Shown: positions 1-9,120, numbered from the stretch's first letter. The stretch: DNA of 64,000 nucleotides from Ancylobacter polymorphus (GCF_022836935.1 NZ_CP083239.1:3982001-4046000); one strand, 5' to 3'. Program-made: numbers and translations. Notes: generated from the letters alone by a model not told the origin.

Positions 1-170
1 AGTCTCCTCAAGGCGCCGCAGGGGCCATTCTGGCGTCCGGGCAGCGTCACGCGGGACGCCGCTCCACGGCTTGGAATTTTTCTAAGAGTCTCATAAACGC
101 CGGGGCTGCGAGACGTGAGGGCCCGGCGCACCGGACAAGCCGGCGGCCAGGCCCCTTTTCGTCTCGAACT

Positions 171-194
171 GGCGGGCGCTCTAAGACGCCCGCC
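171..194 (-). terminator. Putative terminator hairpin of xoxF
   Basis: An 8-bp perfect stem (GGCGGGCG / CGCCCGCC) with an 8-nt loop begins 11 nt past the xoxF stop codon. No U-tract follows on the minus strand, so it may be a Rho-assisted or mRNA-stabilising hairpin instead of a classical intrinsic terminator. Bases 1-170 show no convincing gene. Confidence 0.45.
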
Positions 195-204
195 ATTCCT
201 TGGC

Positions 205-2010
205 TCAGTTCGGCAGAGCGAACACGGTCAGCTGGCCGCCGAGATTGGTATAGTTGGACAGGGCGGCATAACCACCCACCGCACCGAGGCCGGCATTCGG
301 GTCGGTGAGTCCAGCCGCCAGGCCGATGCCCGCCCAGCCACCGACACCCGACAGGATGGCGATGTACTGCTTGCCCTTGTGCTCATAGGTGGTGACGTTG
401 CCGATGATGCCCGACGGGGTCTTGAACTTGTAGAGTTCCTTACCCGTCTTGGCGTCAACCGCCTTCAGGTAACCTTCGAGCGTGCCGTAGAAGACCACGT
501 CGCCAGCGGTGGCGAGCGCACCCGACCACACCGAGAAGGGCTCCGGCAGCGACCAGACGATCTTACCCTTGGTGTTGTCCCAGGCGATGAAGTTGCCCAT
601 GCCGCCATGGCTGTTCGGCGCGGGATACATCGACAGGGTGGCACCGACATAGGGCTGGCCCGCAGTGTAGCTGACGCGGAACGGCTCGTAGTCCATGCAG
701 ACGTGGTTGGTGGGCACGTAGAACAGGTTGGTCTTGGGCGAGAACGCCGCCGGCTGCTGGTCCTTGGTGCCGAGCGCCGCCGGGCAGATGCCCTTGGTGT
801 TCACGTCTTCACCGTTCTGGGCGGTCGAATACTTGGCCACGACCAGCGGACGACCATAGGTCGGGCTGTTCTTGTCCATGTCGACCTTGGTGGCCCAGTT
901 CACCACCGGATCGAACTTCTCGGCGACGAGCAGCTCACCGGTTACGCGGTCGAGGGTGTAGCCGAAGCCGTTACGGTCGAAATGGGTGAGCAGCTTGCGC
1001 GGCTTGCCGTCGAACTGCTGATCCGTAAGGATCATTTCGTTGACGCCGTCAAAGTCCCATTCGTCATGGGGGGTCATCTGGTAGACCCACTTGGCCACGC
1101 CCGTATCCGCGTCGCGAGCCCAGATGGTCATCGACCACTTGTTGTCGCCAGGACGCTGAGCCGGGTTCCAGGTCGAGGGGTTGCCCGAGCCGTAATAGAC
1201 GAGGTTGGTTTCGGGGTCATAGGAATACCAGCCCCAGGTGCACCCGCCGCCGATCTTCCACTGGTCGCCTTCCCAGCTCTTCAGCGAGGAATCCTTGCCG
1301 ACCGGCTTGCCGAGCGCCGTGGTCTTCTCCGGGTCAATGAGCATCTCATTGTCCGGGCCCATGGAATAGCCGCGCCACACCTGCTTGCCGGTCTTGGTGT
1401 CATAGGCCGTCACATGGCAACGCACGCCGAACTCGCCGCCGGAGATACCTACGATGACCTTGTCCTTCACCGGGAGAACGGTGGCGGTGTTGGTTTCGCC
1501 CTTCTTCGGGTCGCCGTTGACCACCGACCACTTCTTGGCACCGGTCTTGGCGTCGAGCGCGACGAGGGTGGTGTCGGCCTGATGCAGGAAGATCGTGCCG
1601 TCGGAATAGGCAAGGCCGCGGTTGACGGTGTCGCAGCACATCACCGGGATGACGTTCGGATCCTGCTTCGGCTCGTATTTCCAAAGAATACGACCCTCAT
1701 TGTTAAGGTCGAGGGCGTAGACGATGTTGGGGAACGGCGTGTGGACATACATCACATCGCCGATGATGAGCGGACCGCCCTCATGACCACGGAGGACGCC
1801 CGTCGAGAAGGTCCAGGCCACCTGGATCTTGCCGACATTGTTGGCGTTGATCTGGTCGAGCTTGGAATAGCGGGTATTGGCGTAGTCGCCGGTCTGGATA
1901 CCCCATTGCTTGGGGTCCTTGATGATGCTGACCAGCCCGTCATTGGCCGATGCGGGCCAAGCATAGAGCGCCGCAGCACCCAACAGTGCTGTCGCAAGAA
2001 ACTTGCGCAT
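205..2010 (-). CDS. xoxF: Lanthanide-dependent PQQ methanol dehydrogenase XoxF (XoxF5 type)
   Basis: Periplasmic quinoprotein oxidising methanol (to formaldehyde or formate) with PQQ and a rare-earth ion, passing electrons to a c-type cytochrome. The 601-residue protein has a signal peptide (residues 1-22), the vicinal Cys125-Cys126 pair that stacks on PQQ, and an eight-bladed propeller. The motif H-D-E-W-D319-F-D321-G holds the catalytic Asp319 and the extra Asp321 that marks XoxF; calcium-type MxaF has Ala there. Most XoxF5 proteins have Tyr between the two Asp residues, here Phe. Glu193 and Asn277 fit the remaining metal ligands. The start was placed at the ATG preceded by AGGAG; an upstream in-frame start would put 15 residues before the signal peptide. 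Overall sequence resembles Methylorubrum XoxF1 from memory. Confidence 0.97.
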   Translation of the reverse strand: MRKFLATALLGAAALYAWPASANDGLVSIIKDPKQWGIQTGDYANTRYSKLDQINANNVGKIQVAWTFSTGVLRGHEGGPLIIGDVMYVHTPFPNIVYALDLNNEGRILWKYEPKQDPNVIPVMCCDTVNRGLAYSDGTIFLHQADTTLVALDAKTGAKKWSVVNGDPKKGETNTATVLPVKDKVIVGISGGEFGVRCHVTAYDTKTGKQVWRGYSMGPDNEMLIDPEKTTALGKPVGKDSSLKSWEGDQWKIGGGCTWGWYSYDPETNLVYYGSGNPSTWNPAQRPGDNKWSMTIWARDADTGVAKWVYQMTPHDEWDFDGVNEMILTDQQFDGKPRKLLTHFDRNGFGYTLDRVTGELLVAEKFDPVVNWATKVDMDKNSPTYGRPLVVAKYSTAQNGEDVNTKGICPAALGTKDQQPAAFSPKTNLFYVPTNHVCMDYEPFRVSYTAGQPYVGATLSMYPAPNSHGGMGNFIAWDNTKGKIVWSLPEPFSVWSGALATAGDVVFYGTLEGYLKAVDAKTGKELYKFKTPSGIIGNVTTYEHKGKQYIAILSGVGGWAGIGLAAGLTDPNAGLGAVGGYAALSNYTNLGGQLTVFALPN

Positions 2011-2383
2011 GCTTATTCTCCTCGTGAACGATCCTCCGGGACCGACCGAATGCACGGACGACCCGCCGCGGCTTGTTTGCCGTCTGACCTTTTTGTCTTC
2101 GACAGCGTGTCACGACCGGCTGGAGGGAGAAACAGCCGGATCTCACGGGGGCTCCTGCCCCAAGCTGGCCTACGAACCGGACCCGGGAACTTCTTCCCGA
2201 TTGCCGTTGAAGCCGAAGACGAGGTTACGCTAATCCGAATCCCTCGGACTGGCAATAAGAACTCTTATGAGAAACCGCTCTTATTATATTTTTGCTGCAA
2301 GAGCGAAAAGATATACAAAATACCACAAGCAAGCACTAGTTTCCGGGCAGCTTTACCTCCGTGACCTGCTGCAATGCAGCACG
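2011..2383. other. Intergenic region upstream of xoxF
   Basis: No gene is visible in these 373 bases. They carry the xoxF promoter region and, just past the metallohydrolase stop codon, a perfect 7-bp dyad with a 1-nt centre (TGCTGCA-A-TGCAGCA, 2367-2381). The part at 2270-2345 is clearly more AT-rich than its surroundings. Confidence 0.6.
2276..2311 (-). promoter_or_regulatory. Candidate xoxF promoter with flanking inverted repeat
   Basis: A perfect TATAAT lies on the minus strand at 2288-2283, in the AT-rich patch upstream of xoxF. It sits inside a 7-bp inverted repeat (CGCTCTT at 2276-2282, AAGAGCG at 2299-2305) that could be an operator. No good -35 hexamer is found at 16-18 bp, suggesting activator dependence. 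The transcript leader would be about 270 nt. Confidence 0.35.
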
Positions 2384-3349
2384 CTATTCCCATTCCAGCT
2401 CGTGATAGGCCGCGATCGCGTTACGCGCGTTGAACTCGGCGAAAAGCGCCCAGTCGTCGCGCTCGGACACAACCGCGTGTGCGGGCGCCTCGCTCATCGG
2501 TCGGCCTGCGTCGAGAAGCTGGCGAATGTCGCGACGCAGCGCGGCGAGGTAACGTCGCTCAGCCTCCGCTCCCTGCGGCCAGGCGACGCTGGCGGGTCCG
2601 TGGCCGGGAACGGCGCGGGCAACCGAATCCTGCGCCAGTCGGTCGAGCAGCGTCAGCCAGCCGTTGAGGCTGCCATCGAGAGTCGGGATGTGACCGACGA
2701 ACAGCAGATCGCCCATGACCCAGGTGCCGGTCGTCGAATCGAAGATGGTGAGGTCGTTGTCCGTGTGCGCTGTAGGATGGGCGCGCAGTTCCAGCGGACG
2801 GCCGCCGAGATCGAGCGTCAGTCGGTCCTCCACCAGCAGGTCCGGCAGCACGATCCGCGTCCCCTCCCCCGCAGGCCCGAGCAGGCGCTCGACCTGGGCG
2901 AGATAGGTCTCGGCGCGCAGCGAAAGAGCCCGCGGCATCTTGTGATGCGCGACGAAGCGAACGCCGTCCGCCGCGAAGGCGGCATTACCCAGCGTGTGGT
3001 CGGGGTGCATGTGGGTATTGATGACGTAGCGCAGCGGCTTGTCCGTCACCACGCGCATGGCATCGCGCATGAATGCACCGGCACGGTAGCTGTTACCGGT
3101 GTCGATCACCGCGGCGGCGTCATCGCCGACGATCAGCGTCATATTGGCGATCGCCCCGTCATTGGACGGAGCGATCAACTCATAGGGCGCGCGGAACACA
3201 TGCACCCCGGGCGCCACGGTTTCGAGGGCGAGGGCATGACCGGCACTCGCCGGCTCGGCCTGTGCCCAAGCGCATCGCCCGCTCCCGAGTGCCAGGGCCG
3301 CACCGAGGGTGAGCAGATGACGCCTATGCAGTCGCGGCAGGTTTACCAT
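2384..3349 (-). CDS. Quinoprotein relay system zinc metallohydrolase (MBL fold)
   Basis: Exported metallo-beta-lactamase-fold hydrolase of the type found beside PQQ dehydrogenases (quinoprotein relay system family); its substrate is not known. The 321-residue protein starts with a Tat-like leader (R-R-H-L-L near residue 10, then a hydrophobic stretch ending A-W-A-Q-A). The zinc motif T-H113-M-H115-P-D117-H118 is intact, with further ligands in A-H-T-D and the P-G-H-G motif. The ATG is preceded by GAGGTG. It lies between the cytochrome c and xoxF genes on the same strand, 41 bp after the cytochrome gene, so the three probably serve one periplasmic methanol-oxidation system. Confidence 0.85.
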   Translation of the reverse strand: MVNLPRLHRRHLLTLGAALALGSGRCAWAQAEPASAGHALALETVAPGVHVFRAPYELIAPSNDGAIANMTLIVGDDAAAVIDTGNSYRAGAFMRDAMRVVTDKPLRYVINTHMHPDHTLGNAAFAADGVRFVAHHKMPRALSLRAETYLAQVERLLGPAGEGTRIVLPDLLVEDRLTLDLGGRPLELRAHPTAHTDNDLTIFDSTTGTWVMGDLLFVGHIPTLDGSLNGWLTLLDRLAQDSVARAVPGHGPASVAWPQGAEAERRYLAALRRDIRQLLDAGRPMSEAPAHAVVSERDDWALFAEFNARNAIAAYHELEWE

Positions 3350-3367
3350 CGCCGCACCTCACGCGAA

Positions 3368-3383
3368 GCCTCCTTGAGGAGGC
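3368..3383 (-). other. Short hairpin between cytochrome c and metallohydrolase genes
   Basis: GCCTCC-TTGA-GGAGGC forms a 6-bp stem just past the cytochrome c stop codon, without a U-tract. It could stabilise the upstream message or partly sequester translation signals of the downstream gene. Confidence 0.3.
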
Positions 3384-3390
3384 GCGCCGA

Positions 3391-3795
3391 CTACTTCTTG
3401 GTGCCGTCGGCGTTGAACTGGGCGAGATAGGCCTCAAGGTTCAGACGGTCGCTTTCCTTCGGCAGGCCGGCGAACACCATCTTGACACCCGGCATGTAGC
3501 CCTTCGGGTTTTCCAGATAGGCGCTCAGCACTTCCGCGGTCCACACATCGCCCTTGGCATTGTGCTCCTTCAGCGTATCGGAATAGGCGAAGCCTTCGAC
3601 CGAACCCATCTTGCGGCCGATAATGCCGTTGAGTTCCGGGCCGACCTTGTTCTTGGCGCCCTCGCCGACGGCGTGGCAAGCCATGCACTTCTTGAAGACG
3701 TTGGCACCCTTTTCGGCATCGCCGGCCGGGCTCTGGGCCAGTGCGGCAGTGGTACCGAGAACGAGCAGGGCGGCAGTGGTGACGAAGCGATTCAT
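3391..3795 (-). CDS. Class I c-type cytochrome, likely electron acceptor of the XoxF module
   Basis: Small soluble periplasmic cytochrome c of 134 residues. It has a signal peptide ending A-L-A-Q (about residue 21), one haem-binding motif C37-M-A-C40-H41, and a class I (cytochrome c2/c550-like) ending with P-G-V-K-M106-V-F-A-G, where Met106 is the likely sixth haem ligand. The start is the ATG with GGAAGGA upstream, 8 codons inside the longest frame. Its place two genes upstream of xoxF on the same strand suggests that it takes electrons from methanol dehydrogenase. It does not clearly match XoxG from memory, so a role as a general cytochrome c2 remains possible. Confidence 0.85.
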   Translation of the reverse strand: MNRFVTTAALLVLGTTAALAQSPAGDAEKGANVFKKCMACHAVGEGAKNKVGPELNGIIGRKMGSVEGFAYSDTLKEHNAKGDVWTAEVLSAYLENPKGYMPGVKMVFAGLPKESDRLNLEAYLAQFNADGTKK

Positions 3796-3952
3796 GGCGT
3801 CCTTCCAGGCGGTGATCATTGAATGGCGCCCTTATGCGAGGCGCTTGCGAGTGGGCGCGGATGATAGCGCCACCTTTAGAATGATCCTAGAGGGCGAAAG
3901 GTCCAGCCCGCGATCCGCGAAACGCCCGGCGCATTTCGTCGCGGCAGCCGCT

Positions 3953-5581
3953 TCAGCGTGTGAGATCGTCGGGATAGAGCGACTTCCAGAAGGCGCAGTT
4001 ATGCGCCACCGAGGCATTGAAAAGCCCGAGCTTGCCCGGCTCCAGATTCATCACGTCGTCATCGGACCGGAAGGGCTTCCATGCGGGTGCCGCCGGTGCG
4101 GAAGGCGCGCCGGTGCGGGCGAAGCTCGACCAGTAGGCGGTCATGATCGCCGCAAGCTGCTGCGACGCCGGCGTCAGATCGGGTCCGGCGCGCTTCATCG
4201 TGTTGTCGAAATGGGGAAAGAGGTAAGGCAGCTCGGACGAATGCACCGCCCCCATCTCAAAACCGGGATCGGAGGGGGTGACTGGCGGCGCGTCCGAATC
4301 GGCGAAGACGAATTCATAGACCGGCACGAACGCCCCCATCAGCTTGGCCGCTTCCAGATAGGCGCAGTTGTTGATCCCGACATCCCGGCGGAAATCCGAC
4401 CAGACGGAGCCGAGTGTTGCCGGCGGCGAAGAAGCGTAGGTCGGCGGGTATTTTTCCAGCACCGCCTTGGCCTTGTCGCCATAGACCTTGCGGATTTCGT
4501 CGGGATAATTCGCCGCCGTGACCACCTCGCCTTCGAGGGCGGCATAGCCGACATAGAGCCGCTGCTCGTCCCTTGTGCCGCCATTCATGACGGGCACTTT
4601 GACGAATTTGCCGGCCGGAAACGCCTCCGCGCCCGGCAACGGCACGGTCTTGGCGCCGATCAGCGGCGTGAAGGTGAGGATGTTGGCGCCAGCAATGTCG
4701 GCCGCTGCCTTCAGCAGTTCGTCCACCGGCTTTGCCCGCAGGCAGGCCAGCGCGCTCGCGGGATCACCGCAGCCAACCTTGGCGGCCATGGCCAGGCCGA
4801 CCTTCTCGCCCTCGGCAACGCTCGGAAGCGCGCTGGCACAACCCGCGCTCACCACGATGGCGCGCTCAAACAGGCCCGTGGTCTCATCCGGCGCCAGCAG
4901 GTGCATGCAGACGGAACCGGCGCCCGCCGATTCACCCGCCACTGTCACATTGCCAGGATCACCGCCGAAGGCCGCGATGTTGCGTTTGACCCAGGCGAGC
5001 GCCGCGCGCTGATCCAGCAAGCCATAGCCGCCATTGTAATCAGCGGCAAAGGAGGGATGGGCGACAAAGCCGAAGGCGCCGAGCCGGTAATTGAACGACA
5101 TGACGACGAGATCGCCGTCCTTCGCCAGCGCATCGAGCGGGTAGAGGCCGCTGGAGCCGCCGACAAACGCCCCGCCATGGATCCATACCAGCACCGGGCG
5201 CGGCGCGGCGGCGGCTTCTCCAGGACGGAAAGGAACGGTGACATTGACGAACAGGCAGTCCTCATCGCGGCTCGATTCCGGGATGCCATAGCGTTCGAGC
5301 TGCGGGCAGGCGCTGCCATAGCGGCTGGCGTCGCGCACGCCGCTCCAGGGCGCCGCCGGCTCTGGTGGGGCGAAACGGCGCTCGCCGGTCGGCGGTAGCG
5401 CATAGGGAATGCCCTTGAACGCCCTCACCCCCTCCGCGACGACGCCGCGTACTGCGCCCTGCTGTGTCATGACCAGGGCGGGATCGGCCCCCGCCGGCGT
5501 CTGCGCCTTGGCATAACCCGCCAGTCCGAGAGCGGCGCAGAGCAACAGCGCGCCCTGCCATGGGAGGGAGAGAAGCTTCAT
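3953..5581 (-). CDS. Type-B carboxylesterase / lipase family protein
   Basis: Secreted alpha/beta-hydrolase of the carboxylesterase type B family, 542 residues, with a signal peptide (M-K-L-L-S..., cleavage near A-K-A-Q, residue 27). Visible landmarks are the E-D-C-L-F-V-N-V signature near residue 107, the oxyanion H-G-G-A-F at 135-139 and the nucleophile elbow G-E-S218-A-G. The Glu and His partners would lie in the C-terminal half (region P-Y-L-F-P-H and the A-V-H-S-S-E-L motif). The ATG start follows GAGGTGG; a longer frame would precede the signal peptide. It lies 157 bp upstream of the cytochrome c gene on the same strand; a link to methanol oxidation is not evident. Substrate unknown. 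Confidence 0.9.
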   Translation of the reverse strand: MKLLSLPWQGALLLCAALGLAGYAKAQTPAGADPALVMTQQGAVRGVVAEGVRAFKGIPYALPPTGERRFAPPEPAAPWSGVRDASRYGSACPQLERYGIPESSRDEDCLFVNVTVPFRPGEAAAAPRPVLVWIHGGAFVGGSSGLYPLDALAKDGDLVVMSFNYRLGAFGFVAHPSFAADYNGGYGLLDQRAALAWVKRNIAAFGGDPGNVTVAGESAGAGSVCMHLLAPDETTGLFERAIVVSAGCASALPSVAEGEKVGLAMAAKVGCGDPASALACLRAKPVDELLKAAADIAGANILTFTPLIGAKTVPLPGAEAFPAGKFVKVPVMNGGTRDEQRLYVGYAALEGEVVTAANYPDEIRKVYGDKAKAVLEKYPPTYASSPPATLGSVWSDFRRDVGINNCAYLEAAKLMGAFVPVYEFVFADSDAPPVTPSDPGFEMGAVHSSELPYLFPHFDNTMKRAGPDLTPASQQLAAIMTAYWSSFARTGAPSAPAAPAWKPFRSDDDVMNLEPGKLGLFNASVAHNCAFWKSLYPDDLTR

Positions 5582-5652
5582 GACGCCACCTCGTGAATTC
5601 GCCGGTGCCGAGCTTGCCACGGCAAGCTACAGGATACCATCGAATGATGACG

Positions 5653-6603
5653 CTATGATACTTCAAGTTGCAGCCCCTTCACGGCCTCCGCCTCCCCCAG
5701 CCACTCGAAATGGACCATCTGCCAGACCGACCAGCGCTCGAACTCGGCGAGAAACCCGGCATCGAGAGCGGCGAGATGACCGCCGGGGCCGACGCTGAAC
5801 CAGCCTTTCGCCTCCGCATCGGCGAGGAGGCTACCGATATGGGCCGTCGACACTTGAAGCCGGTCGGCGAGATCGCGCCGCCGCAACGGTAGATTCAGGG
5901 CGGCGCCCTGGACGCTCTGCGCGTAATGGTTGCCGATCACGACGGTCAGCAACAGATAGCCGCAATCGCGCTGAGCGAAGGACAGCACCCGTGGAAAAGG
6001 GTGCAGCAGCGTGCCATGCGCAAGCACATAGGCTGCCGAACGGGCGATGAGATCGCCGAGGGCGTCCGGATCGCCGAGAGGCGCAGCGCGGAGCGGTCGC
6101 GCACGCTCGGAGGGCGGATCGAGCCGGTCGAGGGCCTCGACGAACAGGCGCAGCGAGCGACCGATTTCGGCGACCACCACCGGAGAAGGGCGCAGCAAGG
6201 TGACGCGGCGGTCGGCGGGGTCGGCCTCCACCGTCACCAGCCGCCCGGCCCTGAGCGCCGCAACGAAGCCGGCGGTCTGGCGCGGGCTCACCCCCGCCAC
6301 CTTCTGCAGGGCGGAGAGCGTCGGCGGTGGCCCGGCGCGGTGGCGCCACTGGTAGTAATTATGGATCAGCATGTAGCAGACGAGATAGCGCCCCAGCTGA
6401 TCGAACATTTTGTAATAGGGCCAGCGCACTGGCGAGCCCGCCGCCATCCCGGCGCAATACTCAGCCAGCGCGAGCGGCAGGCCGGGATGGCGCAGCAGAT
6501 CGTCCGCGCGCGCGGAAAGTTCGGCGGGAAGTCCCGCTGGCCGGCCGGTGGGGCCGCGTGTTCCCTGCTCCAGCGTGCGCCGCGCCACAAGTGATACCTG
6601 CAA
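5653..6603 (-). CDS. Putative transcriptional regulator with two winged-helix domains
   Basis: A 316-residue cytoplasmic protein that I cannot assign to a named family. Residues about 85-145 look like a MarR-type winged helix (helix-turn-helix around T-L-S-A-L-Q-K-V-A-G-V-S, then a wing with D-P-A-D-R-R). Residues about 245-285 hold a second HTH (R-R-R-D-L-A-D-R-L-Q-V-S-T). The first frame start is a TTG with no good Shine-Dalgarno; a GTG at 6588 is an alternative and the true start is uncertain. It is divergent from the carbonic anhydrase gene (138 bp between starts) and 71 bp upstream of the carboxylesterase on the same strand, so either may be its target. Confidence 0.7.
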   Translation of the reverse strand: MQVSLVARRTLEQGTRGPTGRPAGLPAELSARADDLLRHPGLPLALAEYCAGMAAGSPVRWPYYKMFDQLGRYLVCYMLIHNYYQWRHRAGPPPTLSALQKVAGVSPRQTAGFVAALRAGRLVTVEADPADRRVTLLRPSPVVVAEIGRSLRLFVEALDRLDPPSERARPLRAAPLGDPDALGDLIARSAAYVLAHGTLLHPFPRVLSFAQRDCGYLLLTVVIGNHYAQSVQGAALNLPLRRRDLADRLQVSTAHIGSLLADAEAKGWFSVGPGGHLAALDAGFLAEFERWSVWQMVHFEWLGEAEAVKGLQLEVS

Positions 6604-6740
6604 AGTTTGGGCTGGTCCGTCCGATCGACTTAGAAATACTTGGAACCTCCCTGAGAGCGGAGGTAGCCTGGGCCGGGCGCCTTCGTTGGCAACGGCACGC
6701 CGTCGCCATCACCCACGACACGCCCCCGGGAGAACCGCCC

Positions 6741-7460
6741 ATGTGCAACGATCACACCTTCGTCCCATCGCGCCGCATGATGCTCGGCGCCGGCATGGGG
6801 CTCGCCTCGGCGGCCTTTCTCGGTGGCCTCGCGCTGCCGGTCGGCGCCTTCGCGCAGGAAGCGCCGCCGAACGCCATCAGCCCCGACGAGGCGCTGAAGC
6901 GACTGATGGACGGCAATGGCCGCTACACCTCGAACGCTCTCAACAACCGCGACTTCTCGGCGGGACGCGCCGCGCGGGCCAAGGCGCAGTACCCCTTCGC
7001 CGGGCTGGTGAGCTGCGCCGATTCCCGCGTTGCCCCGGAGCTCGCCTTCGACCAGGGACCGGGCGAATTGTTCGTGGTCCGCGTGGCGGGCAACTTCGTC
7101 AATGACGACGGCCTCGCCAGCCTCGAATATGGCGTGAAGTTTCTGGGTGTGCCGCTCATCATGGTGCTCGGCCACACCAATTGCGGCGCCGTCGACGCGG
7201 CGATCAAGGTGGTAAAGGAGAACATCAGCCTGCCGGGGCATCTTGATGATCTCATCGACAGCATCAAGCCCGCCGTCGAGATCGCGTTGAAATCCAACCC
7301 GCAAGACCCGCTCAACGCGGCGATCATGGAAAATGTACGCTATAATGTGAAAGAACTGTCCGAGGCGACGCCGATCATCACCGACTACATCGCGAGCGGG
7401 AAGCTGAAGGTCGTCGGCGGCATCTATGATCTTGCTACGGGCAAGGTCAGCCTTCTGTAG
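6741..7460 (+). CDS. Tat-exported beta-carbonic anhydrase
   Basis: Interconverts CO2 and bicarbonate, here predicted in the periplasm. The 239-residue protein carries a Tat-type leader (S-R-R-M-M-L-G near residues 10-16, hydrophobic stretch, cleavage near A-F-A-Q). The zinc site of beta-class enzymes is complete: C92-x-D94-S-R96 and H145-T-N-C148-G-A. The ATG start was chosen because it gives the twin-arginine leader; the open frame upstream encodes arginine/alanine-rich nonsense. A strong terminator follows. The dabBA inorganic-carbon locus lies about 7 kb away, so a role in carbon supply is plausible. Confidence 0.93.
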   Translation: MCNDHTFVPSRRMMLGAGMGLASAAFLGGLALPVGAFAQEAPPNAISPDEALKRLMDGNGRYTSNALNNRDFSAGRAARAKAQYPFAGLVSCADSRVAPELAFDQGPGELFVVRVAGNFVNDDGLASLEYGVKFLGVPLIMVLGHTNCGAVDAAIKVVKENISLPGHLDDLIDSIKPAVEIALKSNPQDPLNAAIMENVRYNVKELSEATPIITDYIASGKLKVVGGIYDLATGKVSLL

Positions 7461-7469
7461 CGGCTCGAA

Positions 7470-7500
7470 GGGCAGCCCGGTAGATCGGGCTGCCCTCTCT
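7470..7500 (+). terminator. Rho-independent-type terminator of the carbonic anhydrase gene
   Basis: A perfect 10-bp GC-rich stem (GGGCAGCCCG / CGGGCTGCCC) with a 6-nt loop, 9 nt after the stop codon, is followed by TCTCT. It may also serve the converging monooxygenase-fold gene. Confidence 0.75.
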
Positions 7501-7526
7501 CACGCGCCCGGTCGCCGGGCAAGATC

Positions 7527-7832
7527 TCAGATGGCCGGCCCGAGATCGACGATGCGCTCATGCGTCACCACCGGCGGCGCCTCGAAAGTGGGGCCGACGA
7601 GGCCCCGCCAGGACTGGAAATCCTCCGAGTTGCGGAAATCCACCATGTGGTTGTCGAGCGTCTCCCAGCGCACGACGAGCCGGTAAACATTCGGCGTCTC
7701 GATCACCTGGTGCAGGGCGACGCCGTGACAGCCCTTGGCGCGCAGGAACAGCGGCACGGCCTTAGTGACGCCCGCCTCGAAGGCGGCTTCCTCGCCCGGC
7801 TTGATCCGTAGTTCGGCAATCTCGATGATCAT
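7527..7832 (-). CDS. Antibiotic biosynthesis monooxygenase (ABM) fold protein
   Basis: A 101-residue soluble protein with the dimeric ferredoxin-like ABM fold: M-I-I-E-I-A-E-L-R-I-K-P-G at the start, the V-x-R-W-E-T-L-D-N-H motif about residues 60-70 and F-R-N-S-E-D-F-Q-S-W after it. Proteins of this family are small monooxygenases, haem-degrading enzymes or stress proteins of unknown substrate. The ATG was chosen because homologous folds start at the first beta strand; GGGGAA lies upstream. No operon partner is obvious; the next gene on the same strand is 109 bp away. Confidence 0.85.
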   Translation of the reverse strand: MIIEIAELRIKPGEEAAFEAGVTKAVPLFLRAKGCHGVALHQVIETPNVYRLVVRWETLDNHMVDFRNSEDFQSWRGLVGPTFEAPPVVTHERIVDLGPAI

Positions 7833-7941
7833 GCGTTTCCCCAACCCTTGTACGTGGCGCGCGGCGGCGCCCGATGGATCACAAGCACGAACCCGGCGCC
7901 GCAACAAGGCGGCACCTCTGCTGAAGCCGGGCGCACCTGCC

Positions 7942-9120
7942 CTATTTCATCAAACCCGCCGCGCGCAACGCCTGCTCGATGACGTCCTTGATGCGGGAAA
8001 CGGCCGCTGGCCTCGTGGGCGAGGCTGGATCAGCCTTCACGGTGGTGCCGGACGTGCGCGGAGGCGGCGCGGCCAAGGGGGTGTTCACGACTGGGCCGTT
8101 CCGGGGAGAGGGCTTAGGGGAAACCGTCTTCGGCTGCGCATTGTGGGCCGAACCGGTTCGGGTCGCGTCCTCCGCGATACCCCAGAAAGCGGCGATTTCC
8201 CGCGTCGAGGAAATACCGACATCGAGCATGTAGGGCCCGGGCGCACCGAGATCGCTGGCCAGCGGCGTGCCGTGGCCCATGGCGGCGACGGTGTTCATCT
8301 CGATCACCGCTTCGCCGGTCCGGTTGCTCCAGATGCGCCGCACCCGGCCGCCGGAGATTTCCTCCTGCGTCGGCGCGTCATCGAGCCGATGCGCCGTGCG
8401 CCATTGCGCGGCGATGTCCTCGGCATTGGACGGCGCCACGGTATGATCGGCCATGCCTTGCCAGATCGCCACCCGCGGCCACGGTCCGGCGTGGCGCGAG
8501 GCCTGCCGCAGACGGGCCCACAGCTCCTCATCCGACGCCGGCGCCTGCCCGCGCATGCAGTCGAAGGCTTCCGGCACGCTCGACGCACAGCCATAGGCAA
8601 GGCCAGCGATGATCGCGCCGCCGGCGAACACTTCCGGATAGGTCGCCAGCATCACATTCGCCATCGCCCCGCCGGCGGAAAGGCCGGTGACGAAAACGCG
8701 GTCGCGATCGAGGTCGTGGGCCGCGATCATCGTGTCGATCATCTGGCGGATGGACAGCGCCTCGCCGGAATCCCGCCGCGTATCGCCGGGGCGGAACCAG
8801 TTGAAGCACAGGTTCGGATTGTTGCCGGGGTGCTGCTCGGGATAGAGCAGCGCGAAGCCGGCCCGATCGGCGAGCTGCGACCAGCCGGAGCGGTGGTCAT
8901 AATCGCCGGCATTCTGTTTGCAGCCGTGCAGCACGACGACGAGCGGCGCTTTTTTGGCAAGGTCCGCCGGGCAGTAGCCATGCGCCCGCAGCCGGCCGGG
9001 ATTGGAGCCGAAATCGGCAAGAGATTCGAGCCGGCTGGGCGACGAGCCCGGCATGTGAAGCGAGCCCTGGCGCGCGCCAAAGGCGGCGAACTGGGCCATG
9101 GTGTCCGACATTGTCCGCAA
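7942..9120 (-). CDS. Esterase of the extracellular-type PHB/PHA depolymerase family
   Basis: Alpha/beta hydrolase related to short-chain PHA depolymerases and feruloyl esterases, 392 residues. It shows the oxyanion motif H65-G-C-K-Q-N, the lipase box G-L-S148-A-G-G and a family-typical C-F-N-W-F-R segment (105-110). The last ~100 residues are Pro/Ala/Thr-rich and end in a short helix, perhaps a phasin- or polymer-binding tail. No signal peptide is evident. The start is probably the TTG at 9120, which has GGAG 7 nt upstream; the ATG at 9111 has none at proper distance. Substrate inferred from family only. Confidence 0.85.
   Translation of the reverse strand: MRTMSDTMAQFAAFGARQGSLHMPGSSPSRLESLADFGSNPGRLRAHGYCPADLAKKAPLVVVLHGCKQNAGDYDHRSGWSQLADRAGFALLYPEQHPGNNPNLCFNWFRPGDTRRDSGEALSIRQMIDTMIAAHDLDRDRVFVTGLSAGGAMANVMLATYPEVFAGGAIIAGLAYGCASSVPEAFDCMRGQAPASDEELWARLRQASRHAGPWPRVAIWQGMADHTVAPSNAEDIAAQWRTAHRLDDAPTQEEISGGRVRRIWSNRTGEAVIEMNTVAAMGHGTPLASDLGAPGPYMLDVGISSTREIAAFWGIAEDATRTGSAHNAQPKTVSPKPSPRNGPVVNTPLAAPPPRTSGTTVKADPASPTRPAAVSRIKDVIEQALRAAGLMK

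Noticed and set aside
205..2010. Calcium-dependent MxaF as the identity of the dehydrogenase
   Set aside because: The second Asp of the D-x-D motif is present and no mxaI or mxaG-type cluster is seen.
115..2364. Long plus-strand frame opposite xoxF
   Set aside because: High-GC antisense shadow; xoxF is unmistakable and the plus frame has no recognisable domain.
3611..5398. 595-codon plus-strand frame opposite the carboxylesterase
   Set aside because: Spans two genes antisense, low-complexity basic composition, no conserved motif.
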